A stretch of 64,000 nt of DNA from Trichopria drosophilae (Eukaryota; Arthropoda; Insecta; Hymenoptera; Diapriidae). Below, piece by piece: positions 1 through 8,794 of this stretch; position 1 is the stretch's first letter, and the number at the start of each line of letters is the position of its first letter. The position numbers were made by a program, and so were the translations under genes. The notes under the pieces were generated by a model that worked only from the letters and a program-made list of their open reading frames with translations, was not told where the DNA came from and ran no database searches. The stretch is from contig CM059585.1 in the NCBI GenBank assembly GCA_030407085.1, forward strand, positions 2,241,001 to 2,305,000. The letters run 5' to 3'.

Positions 1-308
1 TCGTAAATCGGGGTCCCCATCATATGATTTCCGGCGAAATCGATGGATCCGATCCCTCCGGCCTGGTACCATCAGGTTACGTCTCCATATGAAGGCGAAT
101 CATGCGGACGTTTTCGAAACCCAACCGTATCGTCATTATTGGTAATTAGGCTTAAAGAATGATTTAGTAAGTAAGGAATTTACGTCAGCCCCCACGACTT
201 CTTTAACACAACAATTCAATAATATCGTCGCCATTTCTAGGACCTTTACAATATATAGTTGCCTAACAGGTCCCCGCCTTTGGAGAGGTACCCCCATTCG
301 GGTGTGCA
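1..308. other. Left edge, no gene recognised
   Basis: No convincing coding region or repeat is visible. The stretch may hold upstream coding or leader sequence of the recombinase remnant that follows, because that reading frame is open near 309 and the family normally has a longer N-terminus. I could not find a splice acceptor or start that decides this. Confidence 0.4.
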
Positions 309-1496
309 ATGGCGTGGGGAAAACCACAATGTGGGAAAAAACCCACGCCAGGTACCGCAGATTTGAAACATTCGATTCTGACCGCAACAGGCTACTATGT
401 TGTATATTCGAAACGACGTCGATATAAAAGATTATTACAAATTAAAAGCTTTCATAAAACACCAGAATTTGGTTACGTACCAAAAAAGGCAAAAACCTTT
501 ACAACACAAGAAGTGAATGATTTCATTGAAACTGCACCAGACAATTTTTTACCAGCCAAAGTATGTATATTGTTTTTTAACATAGTGTGCGTAAAATTCG
601 CTTTTAATAAAATTATAACACAATTATTTTCATTCTCATGTTCATGCTATTGTGTCTAAAACTGCGATACTTATTTATTTATGATAATCATTATTCCGTT
701 GTTTGATATCACAGGTAACTTAAAAGAAATCGAAGACAAAAACAAATTACGATTGATAGATTATAGATATAATAGATCTAATTTTACAGGTTATTATTAT
801 TTTATATCTCTAATTTAGATACAATTTTTTGTTTTTTTAAAATCAAAATTCTTTTTAATCGGGGTGGGGGGGGGCTCTGCTCCGAATCCCCCCTCTTCCA
901 CCCCGACCTTTCCTCTACATTCATACTACATCGTTTATATTAATTCGTAATTTTAATATATTACCTATAATTTTACTTTCATTGTTACAGGTTGCCATAA
1001 TTCTTGGAGCCGTCGGCGCATGTAGACGCGACGAATTATTTTCATTGACAATGAACAATATTGAATTCAATGACTCTATTTACAAAATATGTTTGCCGAA
1101 TACGAAAACAAATAGAGCCGAATACGAGAACATGCATTTGAAGGACAATATGTCGATATTATTAAAAAGTATATATCGAAAAGACCACAAGAGCTGTTGC
1201 ATACAGAAAAATTATTCCTGTGTTACCGTATGGGGAAGTGCACTAAACAAAGAATTTGTATACACACAACTGGAAGTTATCCTAAGAAAATAGCAGAATT
1301 TTTACAACTACCGCATATTGACTTATACTTAGGTCACAGTTTTAGAAGGACCTCTGCTAGTATATTATCCGATTCAGGAGCCGACATTACTGAATTAAAA
1401 CGCCACGGTGGTTGGCGTTCGTCAACAGTTGCAGAAGGTTACGTGGATGAGTCAATAGGTTATAAACGCCGTAAAACTAAACGCATCATGCAGGCG
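309..1496 (+). pseudogene. Crypton-type tyrosine recombinase, frameshifted
   Basis: The sequence encodes a tyrosine recombinase of the eukaryotic Crypton-like kind. One exon runs to 560, a GT-AG intron spans 561-990, and the second exon starts at 991; splicing joins an N-terminal helical part (TFTTQEVNDFIETAPD) to the catalytic domain. The catalytic signature is complete: first arginine in GACRRDEL, HxxR in GHSFRRTSAS (about 1336-1365), HGGW (about 1402) and the nucleophile tyrosine in AEGYVDES (about 1440). The frame used from 991 stops at 1293, while the HxxR/Tyr part lies in another frame that opens near 1190, so an indel lies at about 1150-1195. A 155-bp MITE then cuts the C-terminus. The family joins DNA by a covalent phosphotyrosine link. 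What I see is a dead copy; the Crypton name is a family inference, and a DIRS-type recombinase is the alternative. Confidence 0.7.
859..906. repeat. G-run/C-run hairpin inside recombinase intron
   Basis: A run of G with one T (from 861) is followed by a C-rich stretch. The ends TCGGGGTGG and CCACCCCGA are inverted copies, so the segment can fold. It stands out from the AT-rich intron and looks like a small insertion or G-tract. Confidence 0.5.
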
Positions 1497-1651
1497 ATTC
1501 GCCCTGTTAAGTTCCTCTGGTGGCGAAAATGGAACTACAATAACTGGGCTCACATACAGTACACAATGATGGAAAACGTCATAGTGTACTGTATGTGGGC
1601 CCAGTTACTTTAGTTCAATTTTCGCCACCAGAGGAACTTAACAGGGCGAAT
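1497..1651. mobile_element. 155-bp hairpin MITE
   Basis: Two arms of about 70 bp are almost exact inverted copies (ends ATTCGCCCTGTTAAG and CTTAACAGGGCGAAT) around a loop of under 20 bp. It sits in the 3' part of the recombinase reading frame and replaces its end with unrelated codons. No clear target duplication beyond a few bases is visible, so the superfamily is open. Confidence 0.8.
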
Positions 1652-1959
1652 TACTGGTAACGACAAAGAACCGAATCAAAAACAAATGAAATTCAGTGTT
1701 AGTAATAATGATAATAATATTATAAATAATCAGCAGCAAAATAATTCTAATAATAACAAGAATTTTAAAATATATAAGATATATTGCATATATATATATA
1801 AGAGATGTTGCAAATGGCCGTTAAAGTAGACGTTTGTTTTTATTAGTGCTCTATATTACATACTTTGAAAATAGATAATTATTCATTGTTTTATACAAAA
1901 TTGTGCAAATCATTATCAATAGAACAATCTTGACTGAATTGGAATAAAATCTTTCATTT
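1652..1959. other. AT-rich stretch after MITE
   Basis: The first 150 bases read as an Asn/Gln-rich, basic tail in one frame (NNDNNIINNQQQNNSNNNK). This is plausibly the displaced C-terminus of the recombinase, because such proteins end in N-rich tails. After that only AT-rich sequence with a short TA run near 1785-1800 is seen. Confidence 0.35.
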
Positions 1960-2240
1960 AACTACCTGTATTTAGTGAAAAAATGTGTAGTGGAGGTTTC
2001 TAACCTCAAACCTCAAAATATTGGACATGTGCTTGCCATGAGCTTTGAGATATATTGGGTCATAAACTTGTGTTGCATGCAAAGAATTATCTCTAGATAG
2101 ATCACAATATAGTTCAAAATTCAAGCACGGCGTAGATTGCGTTTCGGAGCAAACTTCCTCGGAGCAAAACTCAACATTCTCCAGAATCTTAGAACTTCGT
2201 AGTTTGCATTTCAGAATAAATTTTCTATCAAGAAAGAAAA

Positions 2241-3080
2241 ATGTCGCAAATAAATGTATGTTATGCTTGTAACAAACCAGTTGTGGAACAAAAACAAAGG
2301 TGCAAAAAATGTAAAAAAACTTTTCATCCCAGCTGTGCTGAACAGCGCGGTACGTCGGCTGAAGGCGTTGTGAGGAAATGCTGCGGACACCTAATTTACC
2401 AAAGAGATCTTTCTTTATCACTTGAAGCAGCTCTGGAGAAATTCGCAAATAAAATAAGTGAGAATATTAAAAACTCTAATTCGAACCTCGAGCAATCTAT
2501 CGCTAATGTTAAACAAGCCCTTGAAGACAAGATTGTAACATCATTAAACGATTTTAGAACCGAAATAACAACCGATATCAAAAATGCTGTCACTCGAGTG
2601 GAAAACTTGGAAAGGAAAATGAGCTCATCATCTGCAATATCTACCTCTGCTGGAGAAACTCTGATTTCAGAAATAAATGATCGAGCGAGGAGAGCCTTCA
2701 ATGTCATTTGCTGGAATTTACCTGAAGAAGAAGATGCTGGGAAAGATATGAAAGCTATAAATTTAATTTTAAGGAATACTCCATGCCACGATACAGTAAC
2801 ACACACTGTACGGTTAGGTAAATTGCCAAAGAAAAACTCACCAAGACCTCTCTAAATTGTTTTCAACTCGACTGAGAAAGCATTATGGCTTCTGAAGAAC
2901 AAAAATCTAGTGTCAAAAAATAGTATTTCATTTAGTGACGACAAAACTCCCAGACAAATAGAACATCTAAAAAACCTAAGAGAGGAATTAAACAAGAGTA
3001 TTAGCGAAGGGGAAATAAATCTGAATATAAAATATATAAATAAAACTCCAACTATTGCAACAAAGCACCCAAAAAACTAA
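2241..3080 (+). pseudogene. LINE ORF1 with PHD-like finger and coiled coil
   Basis: ORF1 proteins of these LINEs bind element RNA and help integration. Residues 1-55 hold a Cys/His pattern (CYAC, CKKC, HPSC, then CCGH) typical of the PHD-like fingers in CR1-group ORF1. Residues about 70-135 form a Glu/Lys-rich helix that looks like a coiled coil, and a basic region follows. A TAA at 2853-2855 interrupts the frame. The frame then stays open in phase to a stop at 3078-3080, so the stop is probably one substitution in an ORF of about 279 codons. Its end overlaps the start of ORF2 in another frame. Confidence 0.75.
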
Positions 3081-3082
3081 AT

Positions 3083-5802
3083 AGTGTTTCAAATAAATTA
3101 ACTTTTTATTATCAAAATGTTCGAAGCCTGAGAAATAAATTACATATATTATCCAATAACATTTATATATCTGCAAATCAATACGATGTCATCGTGCTCA
3201 CTAAAACGTGGCTTCATGCTGGCATTCTAAACGCAGAACTTGGACTTTCAAACTACGTTATTTTCAGAAAGGACAGAGACTCCACTGGGAACTTGAAGAC
3301 CAGAGGCGGAGGAGTAATAATTGCAATAAAATAGGAAATCTTATGTATGGAAATTAGCACATCCTCTCAATGCGAAGAAATCTTTGTTGAAATTGTTACT
3401 CCTACAAATAAATTTATAGTTGGCGCAATTTATATTCCGCCACAATTGTGTACAAATTTATACATAGATCATGCAGAAACAGTCGATGGAATTAAATCAT
3501 GCTATCCATCTCACAAGCTTTACATATTTGGAGACTATAATCTACCGAAGGTGTCATGGTCAAACGATGAAAATGGAGTGTTAGCCAAAAGTGAACTTGG
3601 ATGTACTGCTAAGACTCACGAAGCTGCATTGATCATAAGCGATGTTTTTGCCATGTACAACATGTATCAACACAACACTTTAATAAACAATTGCAATAAT
3701 CTTCTAGATTTATGTTTTTCAACGTGTTCTTCTGACTCCGTACGCAAGGCTCTTAATCCTCTTTTACCATGCGATATATATCACTCTGGGATTATTTTTT
3801 TCTCAAATTTAGTTTCTCGTACTGCCGATTGTCTTAACTTTTCAACGTATAATTGGAATTTTAAATGTGCGAATTATCATCAGATCACGAATGCTCTTAA
3901 ATCTATTACTGGGACCTTGAACTAATTAATCTCGATACAAATAGTGCTGTTCATCGATTTTATTTTTTACTACGCCAAGTAATAGATTTGCATGTTCCGG
4001 ATATAAAACTATTTTCATCTAAGTACCCAAGATGGTTTTCCAAAGAGCTCAAACAACTTATTGTACAAAAGATAATTGCTAATAAATGTTTCAAAAAATC
4101 TCGAACAAAACCAAATTACGATAAATTTTCATCTCTAAGAACCAAATGCAAGATGCTCAGTGTTGAATGCTATAAACAATACATAAAAACGACTGAAGAA
4201 TATCTTCTACAACAGAACCAGTTAAAGTATTTTTGGGGATTTATTAAATCTTGCAAAACCGAACATGGTCTTCCACATAAGATGTTTTTAGAAAATAAAT
4301 CAGCTGATAACACTCAAGATATAATGGACCTTTTTGCGGAGTACTTTGAGGGAATTTTCTCAACTGATACTTTATCCTTAGATGATCTTGCAAGAGATAA
4401 CATCCCAATATTGCCCGACATTACTATTTCGGCGAGTGAATTATCATTGGAAATAAAAAAGCTTAACGAGAACCAAGGTGCAGGTCCTGATGGAATTCCG
4501 CCCTACTTCTTGAAACAATACAGAACTGCGCTATTACAACCATTACTGCATATCTTCAATAAGTCACTACAAGAGGGTATCTTCCCGACACTTTGGAAAT
4601 TTGGATTTATAACTCCAATATTTAAGGCTGGCAATAAAACCTTGATTACCAATTATAGACCAATATCTATACTCAACTCTTTAGCCAAGCTATTTGAAAC
4701 ACTAATCACAAACAAACTATCTATTATGCTCGTACCACTATTGTCTCAGTCCCAACACGGCTTTCTACCAGGTAAATCAACGGTATCAAACTTAATTTTA
4801 TACGAACAATTTATATTATCAACTTTTGAAAAGGGACACCAGATGGATTCGATATATACAGACTTTGCAAAAGCATTCGATACTGTAAATCATGCAAGAC
4901 TTATAAAAAAGATAGAACAACTGGGTGTAGGCACCTTATTAGTAAAATTGATCGAGTCCTATCTTACGAATCGAATATTGCAAGTGAGATATAAGGACAC
5001 ATTATCGAGGGAGATAAGAGTATCATCAGGAGTTCCTCAGGGCTCACACCTGGGTCCATTACTCTTCGTCATCTATATTAACGATCTTATTAGCAAATTT
5101 AAATACGCAACCCCACTACTCTTTGCTGACGATTTAAAACTATTTCTTCAAGTTTCTTCACCCAGTGATTGTTTTCTTCTACAGTCTGATATTGATACTC
5201 TACACTACTGGAACTCTGTCAATGGATTACAACTTAACTCTAGCAAATGTTGCATTGTTACCTTTTCAAGATCTACGAAAATTATCCACTATTATAACAT
5301 ATCTGGGCACATCTTAACTAGAGTTACAGCTGTTAAAGACCTTGGAGTGGTTTTCGATGACAGGCTTACTTTCAAACAACACATTGAACACATTCGAAAT
5401 AGAGGCTACAAAACAATTGGTTTTATAAAAAGAAGCACGAAAGATTTTAATAGTGTTAGTGCAATAAGATACTTATATCTTTCATTGGTGAGACCAATTC
5501 TCATGTATGCATCATGTGTTTGGTCTCCCCAATATAACTGCGACTCGTATACCATAGAGAAGGTACAGCATACCTTTTTGCGTTATCTCGCTTTCAAGAA
5601 CGGACATCCCATGACAGTTCAAGATCATTCATACACAACTACCGCAACTACTTTTCAACTTCCAATACTTGCATCAGTACGATCAGCTAATGATGTAATA
5701 TTCCTTCACAAACTTGTTAGCAAAAATATCAATTGTGAACTGCTGTATGACTTCGACACACAGATAGATTCTATTTACCGAGTTATAGTAGAAACTATTT
5801 AA
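3083..5802 (+). pseudogene. LINE ORF2: APE endonuclease plus reverse transcriptase
   Basis: ORF2 nicks target DNA and copies element RNA onto it. The endonuclease opens with YYQNVRSLRNKL and YDVIVLTKTWL (the usual ETWL is changed to KTWL, so a catalytic Glu is lost), then GGGVIIAI, VGAIYIPP and FGDYNLP. A TAG at 3332-3334 breaks it, and the frame ends at 3925. The next frame continues it directly, so one frameshift lies near 3920. The reverse transcriptase occupies 3988-5802 without a stop: GPDGIPPYFLK, NYRPISILN, QHGFLPGKST, YTDFAKAFDTV, SSGVPQGSHLGPLLF and the catalytic FADDLKLF. The conserved tail VKDLGVVFDDRL and a thumb region follow. No RNase H is seen. The element cannot move as it stands. 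Confidence 0.85.
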
Positions 5803-6075
5803 ATAACGCACCGATCTTAAGAATATGCAAGACCTTCAATGAAGCTCATCGACAAAACCACATGTTACCACAAATATTTGAAGAACAAATAATGACAGCA
5901 TCGAAGAAAATTAAATCTATTTTCCACAAGTTTTAGTTTATGTTTTAAATTATTTCATATATATTTTAGTTGCTATTTGCACATACATATATTTTCTGTT
6001 ATTTTTGTACCATGTTAAGGATATTTATATCCGTTAATAAATATAATAAATAAATAAATAAATAAATAAATATAA

Positions 6076-6340
6076 TATATTTAAATTTTGCTCTAAAATT
6101 AATCGAAAATGAAATGAAATTGTAATTTTTGAAATTGTTAAAAAAATGACGCAAGATCTATGAACTGAATTAGTTCAAGATAATATGAACTGAATTAATG
6201 AAGTAGAATTTATTTATTTTTCAATTAATTTTCTTCGAAGTCATTATAATTATGAAATTGTTTAAAAATACTGTGTTAATCAATATGTAACAAATATCTA
6301 AAATGTGAAATAAATAAAATATTCCTTTCTTTTTCTTCAG
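6076..6340. other. AT-rich spacer
   Basis: No gene or recognisable repeat. The sequence is AT-rich and lies between the LINE tail and the TTAA element. Confidence 0.4.
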
Positions 6341-6344
6341 TTAA

Positions 6345-7121
6345 CCCCCCTGAGTACCAGTTATTATGGTAAAAACGGCTTCCAAATTCACTAATTTTTT
6401 GAAGGTATGCTGAATACCAACTGTACCTTATCTTTATGTCTTCGAGGTCGCTAATTACGAATCCGAAGTCAGAATGACGGAATTCAAAATGGCGGATCCA
6501 ATATGGCTGCTCTGAACCCTATTTCACTGTAAATTATTTATGATGTGTAGTTTAGGATCATTCTCATTGAAATAGGGTGAAAAGCAGCCATATTGGATCC
6601 GCCATTTTGAATTTCGTAATTCTGACTTCGGATTCATTATCAGCGACCCCAAAAACCTACAATTTGATTATTCTTAGGATAAAAGTTGTGTAATTTACAA
6701 TTAATCAAACCAAAATAGAGTTCATGGCAGCCATATTTCATCCGCCATTTTGAATCTCGTAATTCTGACGTCGGATTCGTAATCAGCGACCCCGAAAACC
6801 GCCGAGGAAGAATTTCTAAGCAGTTTCGTGACTTTTTGTGTCCTCTATCGTTTGCTAAAATTTCCACATAAAAATCAAGAATTTCCAAATTTTTCAAAGA
6901 TTTTCACGACCGCTATAGTATGAAAATTGCGAAGATATGAATTCTTCATCCATGCAGAATGAATCTACAGGTCTTCAGCTTTTATATAAGCCCCAGCAGC
7001 TATTTTTAAACGCAACGGATCAAAAGATATGATAAAGGGTGTTTGGACGAGTTAACTCGTCCTGGCGCATTTGGTAACTACTTTGTTTGGACGAGTTAAC
7101 TCGTCTCTGCACTCAGGAGGG
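6345..7121. mobile_element. piggyBac-type non-autonomous element (TTAA ends)
   Basis: The segment starts with CCCCCCTGAGT just after TTAA (6341-6344) and ends with ACTCAGGAGGG just before TTAA (7122-7125). TTAA target duplications and CCC-starting inverted ends are the piggyBac hallmark. Inside, copies of the ATGGCGGATCC repeat lie in both orientations (about 6475-6800), and two perfect palindromes lie near the right end. No transposase is encoded. Confidence 0.75.
7045..7105. repeat. Twice-repeated perfect palindrome
   Basis: GACGAGTTAACTCGTC occurs at 7046-7061 (extended by one base pair on each side) and again at 7090-7105. The two lie 44 bp apart near the right end of the TTAA element. 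They may be subterminal binding sites for a transposase. Confidence 0.7.
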
Positions 7122-7208
7122 TTAAATCTCATGACAATCAATTACGCTTCCCCAATCCACTTCCCAACCCCTCTCCATCACATCCACTACTTTATGAACA
7201 ATGTATCA

Positions 7209-7303
7209 AAAAATAGTGTTCGCTCCTCGGCCGTAAAATTTTACGACCTCGTTTGGAGATTGTAAAATTGAACTTTACGGCCTAGGTCCGAAAAGTACTA
7301 TTT
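7209..7303. repeat. Short inverted repeat
   Basis: AATAGTGTTCGCTCCTCGGC is matched about 90 bp downstream by an imperfect inverted copy, and GTAAAATTTTAC inside is a perfect palindrome. It is a hairpin-forming MITE remnant of unknown family. From here to 7769 no gene is visible. Confidence 0.4.
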
Positions 7304-7771
7304 CTTCGGTATCAAGAGGAGCGGGAGCTCCTCGCGCCAAGTTCTTAACAAACGCCCTAACCCATGTAATAACTGTATATCAATATATACCGCGCGGCGA
7401 CCGCTACTGTTTACAGCTCACATAGCCTTAGTGCATGTGCACTCAACATACTTTTCGTTTCCGTACTTTGCTGAGTAATATTTCCGAAATTTGGTTATGG
7501 CCAATTTTTTTTATTTTTTTTTATCTTTAATTTAAGCCTAGTCCGATTAAAATCGGTTCAGTAGGTCCTGAGATATGAATTGTCAATTTTATCGGTCCCA
7601 AGATTTCACGATCGAAAATTGTTCATCGGACGCTCAAATCATGCGACAGCCCTTTTACAGTGTCCGCATAAAAAGGATGTTACTTGTGCGCCAACATGTA
7701 TGTATATAGTGTATACTACACACGCCCATATTCCCATGCGTGTGTTGAGGGCTTATGCTATATGGTTGGTA

Positions 7772-8160
7772 CACTGTAAAAAATTTCGATGTATTTTTAC
7801 TACGTATCACGTTGGAAATAAATCGATTCACGTGTAACGTAGTAAAAGAAACTTCGGCATGTAAAATTTCACTAGCTGTGAGGTAAATAAACAACTGACA
7901 TACACAATGGCATGCCAAACTGAAAAGAACAGATTGCTTGTAAATGTACAAGTGGCATGTATAAAATACCTATTCGCGGTATAATAATTTGTATCACGTA
8001 GTTAATAAACAGCAGGCATGTATAAATACAGGGACACGAGTCTAGTTGAAAAACAAATATGGCGCTTGTAAAAGTACGAATGGCATGTAAAATTACGGTA
8101 GAACGGTAGAAGTATCTAGGTATCACGTGATTCATTTATAATCGAAATGTAACTTTACAT
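7772..8160. repeat. Left subterminal repeat region of CACTA element
   Basis: It carries repeated GGCATGTAAAA / GGCATGTATAAA / TTGTAAAAGTAC motifs in the same orientation and the segment that is inverted at the other end. Such arrays are normally where the transposase binds. Confidence 0.65.
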
Positions 8161-8794
8161 AAAACTATACATGTGTTAATTTGATTTTTTTCACTATGAA
8201 CACTAGTGCAGAAATAGTATACACGCTTTGTCACTTTCTTACACCGAGTGTGGTTTGTTTTGCATTCTCGGGCATGCAAGGTTAGGTTGAAAAAATGAGT
8301 CGGGTATTAGAAATTCGTTTATTAATTAAGAAATTTTAACATGTTTAAAAATATTCAGTCTCCGTTATTTTCTACAGCATATGATAAGAACATTTTTATT
8401 GATTCATAATTTTTATGTCTAAAACTTAATTACTACAAACAAAATTAAAATTTTTATTTTGCAACACAGAAACAGCAGAAAACTTAAAAAATACGTTATC
8501 TAATAAAATATCCATTCAAATTGGTAAAATCGTTTTCCTTAGTGGTAAGTATGAGTGCTCTCTCTCTCTCTCTCTCTCGATTGACAGTTGAAAAAGTGGT
8601 AGGTTAATATCCTGCAGACAGAGTACATGTTACAATTAGGAAATGCAAATCTGAATATTAAACTGTTAGTAACATAAGTGAATATTAGCTCCTACTCCAT
8701 CCCCAGTAGTGACTGGAACGTTTATTTCTTCCTTAGTCGATTTCGATTACAGCAGAATGGAAAATTGAAAGTTGAAAATTCAGATGTGTTTCTT
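8161..8794. other. CACTA interior 3' flank, with (CT)n
   Basis: No gene is seen here; this is the region downstream of the leftward CIDE-N gene. A (CT)n microsatellite lies at 8558-8578, and the rest is AT-rich. Confidence 0.4.

Larger units (their letters stand above)
1960..6075 (+). mobile_element. CR1/Jockey-type LINE, degenerate
   Basis: This is a non-LTR retrotransposon with ORF1 (2241-3080), ORF2 (about 3050-5802: endonuclease then reverse transcriptase) and a 3' tail of ATAA-type repeats at about 6035-6072. The microsatellite-like tail, the PHD-like ORF1 and the lack of RNase H fit the CR1/Jockey branch. The 5' end is approximate: I place it where the AT-rich flank gives way to the leader before ORF1. 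No target-site duplication was found. At least three disabling changes are present. Confidence 0.8.

Noticed and set aside
8560..8578. (CT)n as a functional GAGA-type element
   Set aside because: A simple microsatellite inside a transposon with no nearby promoter evidence.
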